NCBI GenBank assembly: GCA_032119595.1
Contig: JAUMBQ010000009.1
Location: 1-64,000, forward strand
Length of the DNA stretch: 64,000 nt
Source: JAGIBJ01 sp032119595
GTDB lineage: Bacteria; Actinomycetota; Thermoleophilia; Solirubrobacterales; Solirubrobacteraceae
Direction of reading: 5' to 3'
Positions 50,343-59,311 of the stretch are shown piece by piece. The notes below the pieces were generated by a model that ran no database searches, had not been told where the DNA came from, and worked only from the letters and a program-made list of their open reading frames with translations. A program made the position numbers and the translations under genes. Within the stretch, counting starts at the first letter, position 1, and every line of letters begins with the position of its first letter.

Positions 50343-50417
50343 GAGTCGTCTGCGCGCGCCGCCCTCTGGCGGCCGCCGCGCGACGCTCGTCACACCCGCA
50401 CCGCTCAGGCAGACCGC

Positions 50418-51689
50418 ATGACCGAACAGCCGCAAACCGCGTACCCGCCGACCGCCAGCTACGAGGCCAAGCCCGAAGAGGTCAAGCGCGTCTGCCTGCT
50501 CTACTCGGGCGGCCTCGACACGTCGGTGATGCTCAAGTGGATCCAGGACGAATACAACGCCGAGGTCGTCACCCTCACGGTGAACCTGGGTCAGCCTGGT
50601 GAGAACTACCAGGAGGTCGAGGACAAGGCGAAGATGCTCGGCGCCATCGAGACCTTCACGATCGACGCCCGCGAGGAATTCGCGAACGAGTACATCATCC
50701 CGGCGATCAAAGCCAACGCGATCTACGGGCTCAACTACCCGCTGTTCACGTCGCTCGGCCGGCCGCTCATCGCCAAGCTCGCCGTCGAGATCGCCCGCCA
50801 GACCGGCTGCGACACCATCGCGCACGGTTGTACCGGCAAGGGCAACGACCAGGTCCGCATCGACGGCACCGTCGCTGCGCTGGCCCCTGAGCTGAAGGTC
50901 ATCGCTCCCGTGCGTGGCTGGAAGATGGGCCGCGAGGAAGAGGTCGCCTACGCCCTTGAGCACGGCATCCCCGTCAAGGGCACGACTGAGGGTGCGCCGC
51001 CGCCGTACTCGATCGACGACAACCTCTGGGGCCGCAGCTCCGAGGGCCGCTGGATCGAAGACCTCACCACGGCCCCGCAGGACGACGTCTTCCAGCTCGT
51101 CACCCGCCCCGAGCTCGCTCCGGACGAGTCCGAACTCATCGAGATCGACTTCGAGAAGGGCGTGCCGGTCGCGCTGAACGGCCAGAAGCTCGGCATCGTC
51201 GAACTCATCGAGCAGGTCGCCGAGTACGGCATCAAGCACGGCGTCGGCATCGTCGACCACATCGAGGACCGGATCGTCGGCCTCAAAGTGCGCGACATCT
51301 ACGAGGTCCCGGCTGCCGCGATCCTGCTGCCGGCGCACGCCGAGCTCGAGCGCCTCACCGGCACGATCCATCAGAACCAGTTCAAGGCCGGCCTGGATCG
51401 CCAGTGGGCCTACCTCGTGTACGCCGGCCTCTGGTGGGAGCCGCTGCGCAAGAACCTCGACGCCTACATGGACGACGTGAACCAGTACGTCACCGGCAAG
51501 ATCGGCGTCAAGCTCTACAAGGGCGTCGCGCGCGTCGTGACCCGTGACTCACCGAACGCCGTGTACGACGCGTCGCTCGCGTCGTTCAACGAGTCGGGTG
51601 GCCTCTTCAGCCAGCAGGCCTCGCCGGGCTTCATCGAGCTCTTCACGCTCCAGTCGCGCCTGGCGCACCGTCTGCACACCGAGCGCTGA
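50418..51689 (+). CDS. argG: Argininosuccinate synthase
   Basis: Protein of 423 residues that joins citrulline and aspartate in arginine synthesis. The ATP pyrophosphatase loop is LLYSGGLDTSVML near residues 27-39, after a 22-residue N-terminal extension. THGCTGKGNDQVRI-like and LWGRSSEGRWIED segments follow (here AHGCTGKGNDQVR). The WhiG-side arginine genes argC-J-B-D lie 3 kb upstream, separated by a minus-strand operon; argF and argH are not in the window. Confidence 0.96.
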   Translation: MTEQPQTAYPPTASYEAKPEEVKRVCLLYSGGLDTSVMLKWIQDEYNAEVVTLTVNLGQPGENYQEVEDKAKMLGAIETFTIDAREEFANEYIIPAIKANAIYGLNYPLFTSLGRPLIAKLAVEIARQTGCDTIAHGCTGKGNDQVRIDGTVAALAPELKVIAPVRGWKMGREEEVAYALEHGIPVKGTTEGAPPPYSIDDNLWGRSSEGRWIEDLTTAPQDDVFQLVTRPELAPDESELIEIDFEKGVPVALNGQKLGIVELIEQVAEYGIKHGVGIVDHIEDRIVGLKVRDIYEVPAAAILLPAHAELERLTGTIHQNQFKAGLDRQWAYLVYAGLWWEPLRKNLDAYMDDVNQYVTGKIGVKLYKGVARVVTRDSPNAVYDASLASFNESGGLFSQQASPGFIELFTLQSRLAHRLHTER

Positions 51690-51702
51690 TTCGGGGCCGA
51701 GG

Positions 51703-51708
51703 TAGGCT
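51703..51708 (+). promoter_or_regulatory. Leaderless -10 element
   Basis: TAGGCT ends 7 nt before the ATG at 51716. Confidence 0.55.
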
Positions 51709-51715
51709 CAGCGGC

Positions 51716-51913
51716 ATGCCAAAACATCCGCTCTACACCGCCCTCGGCTGGCTCGTCTGGACCATGGGGAAGCGGCAGCTGCGTTCGCGCATCGCTGCCG
51801 CTTCGCCGGCCCGCTCGACCCTCCGACTGACCATCCTGTCGGTGGGCGTTTCGCTTGCCGCGACGTTCATCGTGAGAAAGTCGCTCGCGCAGGGTCCGTC
51901 CACCGGGCAGTAG
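51716..51913 (+). CDS. Small membrane-associated protein (65 aa)
   Basis: A 65-residue basic protein (MPKHPLYTALGWLVWTMGKRQLRSR...) with an N-terminal hydrophobic/aromatic segment and a second hydrophobic stretch (about 37-52). It contains no family motif I know. TAGGCT 7 nt before the ATG and the conserved-looking ends support it as a real gene. Function unknown. Confidence 0.65.
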   Translation: MPKHPLYTALGWLVWTMGKRQLRSRIAAASPARSTLRLTILSVGVSLAATFIVRKSLAQGPSTGQ

Positions 51914-51938
51914 CGCGGCGAACCTGGGCGATGCGCGA

Positions 51939-51944
51939 TACCGT
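51939..51944 (+). promoter_or_regulatory. Leaderless -10 element
   Basis: TACCGT ends 6 nt before the GTG at 51951. Confidence 0.5.
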
Positions 51945-51950
51945 GGTCGC

Positions 51951-53270
51951 GTGTCCGACCGCCCACCGGAGAACCCAGGACCACGCGCGCCCGAAACCGA
52001 GGCGGGCGAGGCCCCCGCTCGGAGCCTGAGCGAGATCCTCGAGGAACTCGCCCTGATCTCGCACGCGCAGCGCGGCGAGGCGTCGGCCATGCGCGGCGCG
52101 GTCTCCGAACTCAGTCGGGCACTGGCGCGCCTGTTCGAGATGATCCGCGCGGACCGCGCCAGCCAGAACACGCGCATCGCGGAACTCGAAGAGGCGCTCG
52201 CGCAGGCGCAAGCGCACATCCGCGACCTCGAATCTGGCGAGGGTGGTGCCGCGGCAGCGCACGCGGCACCCAGTCCGACCGACTTCGATGCCCTCCGCGG
52301 CGCCGCTGAGCGCTTGCGCGTGCGCACCGAGCAGCTCGTCAAGGCCGCCGGCACGCCGGCCGACGAGGTCGAACGGGTCGCCGCCGACGAGATCGCGTTT
52401 GCCGAAGCCGCCGAGCAGGCCGCGGAGGAGGCGAGGGTCGAAGCCGCGCGACTCGCGGTAGAGGCGAGCCTGGCCGAAGAGGAGGCCGAGGCGGCCCGAC
52501 GCGCCGCCGAGGAGGTCGCCGGGGCGACCGATCTGCCATCTCGTCCGGCTCATGATGAGCCGTTCGACAAGCCGGGCGTCCTTCGAATCTTCCCCGGCGC
52601 AGTCCTGTCCTCGCGGATCGACGATGACTTCGATGTCGAGAGCGACCTGGAATTCGACGAGGAGATGCCTCGGCACGCAGTCGCTCAGCACGCCGTGCCG
52701 GTGCTGTCCGAGCCAAGCGACCGGTCGAAGCTGGCTGGCGGCGGCGACGCGGTGGCCTCTGGTCACGGGACCACGACCCCCGACGTCGGTGGGGACTCGC
52801 AGAGCGCGAGGCCAGCACCGGCAGCGCCGACGGTGGTGCGCCGGTCGGAGCCGATCGCTATCAGCCCGCGGGTCGCTCGCAAACGGCGCGGCGTGCTGCG
52901 CCGCCGACGGATTGACGCCCGCAAGCTGAAGGGCGTGGATCCCGGGGCCGCGCTCCGCGCGATGGTGAGCAGCATCGACGAGCTGTGGACCGCCGGGAAC
53001 CCGCTGGATCTCGTGGTCGCTCTCACCGATGGCGGCGCGCTGCGCGTCTCCGGCGGGGATCGCGTCCCGCTCGAGGTCACCGAGGTCGAGCATGGAACGG
53101 CCGCGCGGTCGACGGTCACGGCGACCAGCGACCAACTCGTGCCGCTGTTCGGCCGGCTCGATCTCACCGACGAGCAGAGCGCCCCCCTGATCCATGGATC
53201 GCGACGGGACGCCGACCTGCTCGTGGGGTGGATCGACCGCGCCCAGCGCCTCGAAGCCGAACCGCTGTAG
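51951..53270 (+). CDS. Coiled-coil protein of unknown function
   Basis: Protein of 439 residues. Residues about 25-100 and 105-190 are predicted coiled coil with heptad spacing and many Ala, Glu and Arg (RIAELEEALAQAQAHIRDLE; AEQAAEEARVEAARLAVE). A Pro/Ala-rich, acidic linker (195-290) and a basic stretch (ISPRVARKRRGVLRRRR) lead to a compact C-terminal domain (about 310-430: VDPGAALRAMVSSIDELW..., PLFGRLDLTDEQSAPLIHG). No family recognised. It could be a structural or nucleoid-associated protein, but this is conjecture. Confidence 0.78.
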   Translation: MSDRPPENPGPRAPETEAGEAPARSLSEILEELALISHAQRGEASAMRGAVSELSRALARLFEMIRADRASQNTRIAELEEALAQAQAHIRDLESGEGGAAAAHAAPSPTDFDALRGAAERLRVRTEQLVKAAGTPADEVERVAADEIAFAEAAEQAAEEARVEAARLAVEASLAEEEAEAARRAAEEVAGATDLPSRPAHDEPFDKPGVLRIFPGAVLSSRIDDDFDVESDLEFDEEMPRHAVAQHAVPVLSEPSDRSKLAGGGDAVASGHGTTTPDVGGDSQSARPAPAAPTVVRRSEPIAISPRVARKRRGVLRRRRIDARKLKGVDPGAALRAMVSSIDELWTAGNPLDLVVALTDGGALRVSGGDRVPLEVTEVEHGTAARSTVTATSDQLVPLFGRLDLTDEQSAPLIHGSRRDADLLVGWIDRAQRLEAEPL

Positions 53271-53463
53271 CGGGTCCGCTGGCCACCGTCGGCAGGAGCG
53301 CGAAAGCGCCAGGCCGGTCGATCCAATTGCGTCGACGTTCGCCACGAACGCCGCGGTTCTGCGACGGCTTCGCACCGAATGTCGCAAGGAGCGGGAAGAG
53401 GGCGCGCGAGCACCCCTTCGAGAGGCCGGTGCCGACCGGACCGTCTGCGAATCTGGATGGCCG

Positions 53464-56400
53464 ATGAGCGTCCCTCCGTTTGCCCACCTACACGTTCACT
53501 CCGAGTACTCGCTGCTCGACGGCGCCTGCAAGATCAACGACCTCGTCAAGCGCGCGGCCGCTTTTGATCAGGGCGCCATCGGCCTGACCGACCACGGCGT
53601 GATGAACGGCTCCATCGAGCTGTTCAAGGCAGCCAAGAAGGAAGGGATCAAGCCGATCGTCGGCTGCGAGATCTACCTCGTCGGCGATCTCAAGGCCGAG
53701 AAGAAGCAGAAGCGCACGCACCTCACGCTGCTCGCGCAGAACGACGAGGGCTACCGCAACCTCGTGCGGCTCTCGTCCCAGGGCTTCCTCCAGGGGCTCT
53801 CGAGCGGCAAGCCGGCCGTCGACATGGGGCTGCTGGAGCAGCACGCCGAGGGCGTCATCGCGCTGTCCGGCTGCCTCTCGTCGACCTTCGCGAAGTCGCT
53901 GCTGAAGGATCGCCCGGACATCGCGACCAAGCACATCGACGACCTCGTGCAGATCTTCGGCAAGGAGGACGTGTACATCGAGCTCCAGAAGAACGGGCTC
54001 GTCGAGCAGGACCAGGTCAACGAGGGCGCGATCAAGATCGCCCGCGATCGCGGCCTGCCGATCGTCGGCACCACCGACGTGCACTACCTGCGCCGCGAGG
54101 ACCACGATCACCACACGGCGCTGCTCTGCGTGCAGACGAAGTCGACGCTTCAGAACCCGAAGATGCGGTTCGACAACAACGAGTTCTATTTGAAGAGCAC
54201 GGAGGAGATGATCGCGGCGTTCCAGGAATGGCCCGACGCGATTCCCGCCGCCGCCGAGATCGCCGACCGCTGCGAACTCGACATCCCGCTCGGGCAGACG
54301 CTCATCCCGCGCTTCCTGGAAGACGGCCAGGACGAGCACAAGTACCTCAAGGAACTCGTCTACGAGGGTCTGCGGACGCGCTACGGCGACCCGATCCCGG
54401 CCGACGCCATCGAGCGCGCAGAGATGGAACTCGGCGTCATCACGAAGATGGGCTTCGACGCCTATTTCCTGATCGTGTGGGACTTCGTCAAGTACGCCAA
54501 GGACAACGGCATCGCCGTGGGCCCGGGCCGTGGCTCGGCGGCCGGCTCGATCGTCGCGTACACGCTCAACATCACCGACCTGGACCCGCTCAAGTACGAC
54601 CTGCTGTTCGAGCGCTTCCTGAACCCCGAGCGCGTGTCGATGCCAGATATCGATATCGACTTCTCGGTCCGCGGCCGAGAGCGCGTGATGCAGTACGTCA
54701 AGGACCGGTACGGCGTCGATCAGGTCGCGCAGATCATCACGTTCGGCAAGATGTTCCCGCGCGCCGCCACGCGCGACGCCGCCCGCGTGCTCGGCCACGA
54801 GTACGCCATTGGCGATCGTCTTTCCAAGCTCATCCCGGATCCCGAGCAGGGCCGCGCGCCGACGTTCGAGTCGTGCCTGGTCGAGGGCTCGGAGCTGCGC
54901 AAGGAGTACGACACCGATCCCGTCGCGCGCGAGATCATCGATGTCGCCAAGGGCCTGGAAGGAATCGTCCGCAACTCGTCGATCCATGCCGCCGCGGTCG
55001 TCATCGCTGGCTTCCCGCTGACCGACATCGTGCCGCTCCAGCTTGCTGATGACGGGGTTGGGCCGGACGGTCAGAAGCAGTACCGCGCGGTCACGCAGTT
55101 CTCCATGAAGCCGGTTGAGGAGCTCGGGCTCCTCAAGATGGATTTCCTGGGGCTCCGCAACCTCGACGTCATCGAGGACGCCCTCGACATCATCGAGCGC
55201 TCCGGTGCTGCGCGCCCGGACATGGCGAAGCTGCCGCTCGACGACGACAAGACCTTCCAGATGCTGCGCGCCGGCGATTCGATCGGCGTGTTCCAGTTCG
55301 AGTCCGAGGGCATGCGCAAGGCCCTCAAGGTGGTCGGCCCGACGAAGTTCGACGACCTCGTCGCGCTCGTGTCGCTCTATCGCCCGGGCGCCATGGACTC
55401 GATCCCGGCGTACGCCCGCGGCAAGCGCGATCCCGACTCGGTGAACATCCCGGATGAGCGGCTCGAGCCGATCATCGGCCCGACGATGGGCGTGATTCTG
55501 TACCAGGAGCAGGCCATGCTCATCTCCAAGGAGATGGCCGGCTTCACGGGCGCCCAGGCCGACGACCTTCGTAAGGCGATCGGCAAGAAGAACCGCGAGG
55601 CGATGGCGGCGCTGAAGCCGGCGTTCTTCGCCGGCTGCGCTGAGCGCGGCACGAGCCACGACGTCATCGACTGGCTCTGGAAGACCAACGAGAAGTCCGC
55701 CGACTACTCCTTCAACAAGTCGCACGCCGCGTGTTACGCGCTCGTCTCCTATCGCACGGCCTGGCTGAAGGCGAACTACCCCGCCGAATACATGGCGGCG
55801 CTGATCTCCTCCGTCATGGACACGAAGGACAAGGTCCCATTCTTCGCCGCGCAGACGGAGCAGATGGGGATCGAGATCCTCCCGCCAGATGTCAACCATT
55901 CCGACCACGCGTTCCTCGTGATCGACGGGCAGATCCGGTTCGGTCTCGACGCCGTGAAGGGCGTTGGTTTCGCTGCCGTCGAAGCGATCAAGAACGCCCG
56001 CGAGGACGGCGACTTCCTCGACATCTGGGACTTCTGTGAGCGCGTCGACTCGCGTTCGGTGAACCGGCGCTCGATCGAGGCGCTCATCAAGAGCGGGGCG
56101 TTCGGCTCCACCGGCCACACCCGCAAGGGCATGCTCGACGTACTGGAGCAGGCGCAGGGCGCCGGCTCCAAGGTGCAGCAGGACGCGCTGCTCGGGCAGG
56201 GTTCGATCTTCGACTTCGGCGACGACGCGGGCGGCCCGGCCGTCAAACAGTCGCGTCCGCCCGTGCCGATGGACGAGTTCGACCACGGCTACCTGCTTGA
56301 GATCGAGAAGGAAGCCCTCGGCCTGTTCGTCAGCGAGCATCCGCTCAAGCGGGTCAAGCCGGCGCTTCGTCAGGTCGTCGACTGCTCGATCGCCGAGCTC

Positions 56401-56979
56401 GGCCACCAGAAGGACGGTTCCTGGGTCACGATCGGCGGCATCATCAGCCAGAGCCGCAAGATCCGCACGCGCTCGGGGAGTTCGATGATGTTCGCCACCA
56501 TCGACGACCTCGAAGGCGATATCGAGCTCGTGATCTTCGCTCGCACGCTTGAGAGCTTCGAAGCGCTGCTGCAGCCCGACCAGCTCGTGATCGTGCGCGG
56601 CAAGCTGGAGCACAAGGACGGCGGCAAGACGGCGGTCGTCGCGCAGGACGTGCAGGCGTTTGCGCCGTCTGAGGAAGACCTTGAGTCGGCTCGCGAAACG
56701 GATGTCATCCAAGAGGTGCGCCGCGCCGCGCACATCACGCTCCAGCTCCAGCTTGGCTCGGTATCGCGCAACGGGCTCGACGAGCTCCGCGATTTGCTGC
56801 AGGACCACGCTGGCGATGCTGGCGTCGTGATCGAACTTATGGGCGACGGCAATGGCTACGGCGCCGAGGGCGTCGTGCGGCGGATGCAGCTCGGCGAGGC
56901 GTACCGCGTGCGCCGTTCTCCGGGCCTGGCGGTCGCGCTCGAAGAGGCCGTGCCGGGCCTTCGCGTCGCGTCGGTCTAG
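53464..56979 (+). CDS. dnaE: DNA polymerase III alpha subunit
   Basis: Protein of 1171 residues, the replicative polymerase. An N-terminal PHP domain (1-280) has HLHVHSEYSLLDG with the metal-binding histidines, then the palm with catalytic aspartates in MPDIDIDFSVRGR (Asp395, Asp397), the polymerase-type GRGSAAGS motif, helix-hairpin-helix region and a C-terminal OB-fold. All motifs are intact and the length is usual for DnaE1. ATG 53464 starts MSVPPFAHLHV; the frame is open further upstream but without homologous sequence. The hexamer upstream (GAATCT) departs from TANNNT. Confidence 0.97.
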   Translation: MSVPPFAHLHVHSEYSLLDGACKINDLVKRAAAFDQGAIGLTDHGVMNGSIELFKAAKKEGIKPIVGCEIYLVGDLKAEKKQKRTHLTLLAQNDEGYRNLVRLSSQGFLQGLSSGKPAVDMGLLEQHAEGVIALSGCLSSTFAKSLLKDRPDIATKHIDDLVQIFGKEDVYIELQKNGLVEQDQVNEGAIKIARDRGLPIVGTTDVHYLRREDHDHHTALLCVQTKSTLQNPKMRFDNNEFYLKSTEEMIAAFQEWPDAIPAAAEIADRCELDIPLGQTLIPRFLEDGQDEHKYLKELVYEGLRTRYGDPIPADAIERAEMELGVITKMGFDAYFLIVWDFVKYAKDNGIAVGPGRGSAAGSIVAYTLNITDLDPLKYDLLFERFLNPERVSMPDIDIDFSVRGRERVMQYVKDRYGVDQVAQIITFGKMFPRAATRDAARVLGHEYAIGDRLSKLIPDPEQGRAPTFESCLVEGSELRKEYDTDPVAREIIDVAKGLEGIVRNSSIHAAAVVIAGFPLTDIVPLQLADDGVGPDGQKQYRAVTQFSMKPVEELGLLKMDFLGLRNLDVIEDALDIIERSGAARPDMAKLPLDDDKTFQMLRAGDSIGVFQFESEGMRKALKVVGPTKFDDLVALVSLYRPGAMDSIPAYARGKRDPDSVNIPDERLEPIIGPTMGVILYQEQAMLISKEMAGFTGAQADDLRKAIGKKNREAMAALKPAFFAGCAERGTSHDVIDWLWKTNEKSADYSFNKSHAACYALVSYRTAWLKANYPAEYMAALISSVMDTKDKVPFFAAQTEQMGIEILPPDVNHSDHAFLVIDGQIRFGLDAVKGVGFAAVEAIKNAREDGDFLDIWDFCERVDSRSVNRRSIEALIKSGAFGSTGHTRKGMLDVLEQAQGAGSKVQQDALLGQGSIFDFGDDAGGPAVKQSRPPVPMDEFDHGYLLEIEKEALGLFVSEHPLKRVKPALRQVVDCSIAELGHQKDGSWVTIGGIISQSRKIRTRSGSSMMFATIDDLEGDIELVIFARTLESFEALLQPDQLVIVRGKLEHKDGGKTAVVAQDVQAFAPSEEDLESARETDVIQEVRRAAHITLQLQLGSVSRNGLDELRDLLQDHAGDAGVVIELMGDGNGYGAEGVVRRMQLGEAYRVRRSPGLAVALEEAVPGLRVASV

Positions 56980-56998
56980 GCGCCGCTGCGCCGTGCTT

Positions 56999-57004
56999 TA
57001 CGGT
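56999..57004 (+). promoter_or_regulatory. Leaderless -10 element
   Basis: TACGGT ends 8 nt before the ATG at 57013. Confidence 0.5.
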
Positions 57005-57012
57005 TCGCGTCG

Positions 57013-58032
57013 ATGAACCTCGTCGACCTCAGGCCCGAAGGCGAAGGCGAGAGCCCGTGGGGAGGCCAGCGGCGCACGATCGCGCTGGCCGCGATCCTCG
57101 TCGTTTGCCTCGCGCTCGCGTACTTCTCGTTCACCGGCGACGATGAGCCACCGCTCGCGCCGCCGGTCGCGGGGACGACCCCTGCGACCTCGCCCGGCAC
57201 GGCTACCGATACGCGAGCTGGTCTGGTCTATCTCGCGCTCGGCGACTCGCTGAGCCGAGGTGTGCAGCCCGACGGCACTCGATCACTGAAGTACGGCTAC
57301 CCGCGCCTGCTCACCAAACGCCTGGCGAAAGCCGTCAAGCCAGCGCCGATCCTCGTGGAAGCCGGCTGTGGCGGCGCGACCACCGAGTCGATGGTGACGG
57401 GCGGCAAACCCTGCGAGCCCGACACGCCGATTCCCTATGCCAACGAGAACCGCAAGTCGAGTCAGCTCATTTGGGCGGTTGGTCAGCTTGAGGCAAGAAA
57501 GGCGCTACCGACGCTCGTGACCATCACGATCGGCGGCAACGACATCACTGCCTGCATCAACCCATCCGTGGCGAAGGTCGAGGCATGCCTGGCCGAGGTC
57601 ATCCCGAAGATGAAGAAGAACTGGATGGTGATCGCGCGGCGGCTGCGCAACGCTGCCGGCCCCGAAACGGTGCTCGCGGTCGCCACCACGTACGACCCGA
57701 TCCTCGGGTACATCCGCCTGGACGGCGGCAAGAACGCAGACGCCGCGAAGGCCTTCCATCGCATCGTGGTGCGCCGCGTCAACCCGATCATGCGGCGGGT
57801 CTTCAAGAAGTACGACTGGCAGATCGCCGACCTTGCCGACGCGATGCACGAGGATGGCTCGATCAAGAATGCTGATGGGCGCGCGGTCGCGGCCGTCTGC
57901 ATGCTCACGTGGGCCTGCGGCAACTTCGATGTGCACCTCAACGACGACGGGTACGACGTCGCCGCCGAGGTGTTCGAGTCTGCCGTCGTTGACCCGGTCA
58001 CGGCGTTCACGGCCACGGCGCCCACGGGCTGA
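57013..58032 (+). CDS. Membrane-anchored SGNH/GDSL hydrolase
   Basis: Protein of 339 residues. A hydrophobic helix at about 22-40 anchors or exports the protein; an extracellular linker (45-70) is rich in Pro and Thr. SGNH blocks: ALGDSLSRGVQ (Ser79), GCGGATTESM, TIGGNDITA and DVHLNDDGY (His308). Asp lies two rather than three residues before the histidine. Cys pairs suggest disulfides as in secreted actinobacterial lipases. Probable esterase or deacetylase of envelope glycans or lipids. It is related to the SGNH lipoprotein gene at 59312. Confidence 0.88.
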   Translation: MNLVDLRPEGEGESPWGGQRRTIALAAILVVCLALAYFSFTGDDEPPLAPPVAGTTPATSPGTATDTRAGLVYLALGDSLSRGVQPDGTRSLKYGYPRLLTKRLAKAVKPAPILVEAGCGGATTESMVTGGKPCEPDTPIPYANENRKSSQLIWAVGQLEARKALPTLVTITIGGNDITACINPSVAKVEACLAEVIPKMKKNWMVIARRLRNAAGPETVLAVATTYDPILGYIRLDGGKNADAAKAFHRIVVRRVNPIMRRVFKKYDWQIADLADAMHEDGSIKNADGRAVAAVCMLTWACGNFDVHLNDDGYDVAAEVFESAVVDPVTAFTATAPTG

Positions 58033-58143
58033 CACGCGTGAAGCTCTCGGCGGACTGAAGGCGGCGGCTGCCACGCGACCTGTGGTTGCTTCAGTCGCTG
58101 CGCTCGATCGGTCAGCGACCGCCGCAGCCAGCGTCTAACGCTG

Positions 58144-59064
58144 TCAGGCGGTCTCGGGGCGTTCCGCGTTGAAGTCGACGAGCGCGCGGTACAACACCGG
58201 TGCCTCGCGCCCCCACAGCGCGCTGAGCGCGAACACGGCGAACGGCGCTGGGAGCAGCGCCCAGAGGTCGATCGCGAGTGGGGAGAGGCCGATGACCTCC
58301 TGCCCAGCGAGCTGGGTCAGCAGCACCTTGATCACGGTGTGCACCACGGCGGCTGGAATCATCACTGCCAAGAAGGCGGTGATGGCGGCGCCGATGAGTC
58401 GCGACACGCTCTTGTGGCTGAGCACCCAGCTGCGGCGAAGCGACCGGAGCGGTGGGGAGGCCTCGGCAACGCCGATCGCCGGCCAGAGACTCGCCCGAAT
58501 CAAGGTGATGAGGAGCATGCCGAAGCCGAGGGTGAGGACGACCGCCGGGAGCTGGAACTGGAGCCGGCCGGCGTAGGTCGCGGCGACGATCACCCCTGCG
58601 CCAACCGCCGTCACGAGCAGCAGCTGCAAGACGAGCATCACGAGCATCGCGGGCCAGACGGCGACGGCCTCACGCACGGTGTCAGGCACCGAGGGCCCTC
58701 GTCGACCGCGTACAGGCGTGGTGGTGGCGCCGGTGGCGCCAGCGACCAGTCCGGCAGCCAGGATGACCGCGAGCATCGTGGCCAGCAGCGCGGCGAGCGC
58801 GGCGAGCAAGAGCCACCCTTCAAGGTCGGGGCGGAGGATCAGCGCGCCCGGCTGCCCGTCCGGCGCGCCGGCGATGAGCCCCTGGAGGGCCGACGAACCA
58901 CCCTCGCTCAGGACGAGCCGAACGCCCCCGGCCAGCGGGATCAACGGAAGCAGCAAGACCAGAACGGGTATGAGCGCGAGCGCTGGGTGGCGGCGTGTCG
59001 CTTTGGCGGCGTGGGCAAACGGCGCGGAGAGCGAGAAGGCAACCGGAGGGGGCGTCGGCGACAT
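58144..59064 (-). CDS. Multi-pass membrane protein (unknown)
   Basis: Protein of 306 residues with about six hydrophobic segments (ALALIPVLVLLLPLIPLAG; LLLAALAALLATMLAVILAAGLV; AMLVMLVLQLLLVTAVGAGVIVAA; and others). I recognise no domain with confidence; the layout is like that of small membrane proteins related to glycerophosphoryl-diester-phosphodiesterase membrane domains. The ATG at 59064 has TACGGT 8 nt upstream. It lies between two SGNH hydrolase genes and is transcribed away from the polysaccharide genes. Confidence 0.78.
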   Translation of the reverse strand: MSPTPPPVAFSLSAPFAHAAKATRRHPALALIPVLVLLLPLIPLAGGVRLVLSEGGSSALQGLIAGAPDGQPGALILRPDLEGWLLLAALAALLATMLAVILAAGLVAGATGATTTPVRGRRGPSVPDTVREAVAVWPAMLVMLVLQLLLVTAVGAGVIVAATYAGRLQFQLPAVVLTLGFGMLLITLIRASLWPAIGVAEASPPLRSLRRSWVLSHKSVSRLIGAAITAFLAVMIPAAVVHTVIKVLLTQLAGQEVIGLSPLAIDLWALLPAPFAVFALSALWGREAPVLYRALVDFNAERPETA

Positions 59065-59072
59065 CGCGGACG

Positions 59073-59078
59073 ACCGTA
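59073..59078 (-). promoter_or_regulatory. Leaderless -10 element for membrane protein
   Basis: TACGGT on the minus strand ends 8 nt before the ATG at 59064. Confidence 0.5.
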
Positions 59079-59311
59079 CCGAACTCCCGAACCGTAGTTC
59101 GGAATACCGCCGCGTGAGGCGCGACACATGCCGAATCAAAACCCGCTCACCACTAGTGCGAAGGAAGCGATACCGGTAAGTTCCTTCTCCTCGCGTGCGC
59201 CACTCGTTGGACCGCGCAAGCACCTTGGTGCCGCTCCCGCAGCTGTCGCTCCCGATCCCACGTCGGGGCGTGAACAGGCCGCATATCCCTGGGTGTGCGT
59301 GCCGCTTCGCC

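Noticed and set aside
53488..56808. 1106-codon minus-strand open frame opposite dnaE
   Set aside because: It is entirely antisense to a complete dnaE with intact motifs. Its composition is a mirror of the dnaE codons, and no family signature is visible.
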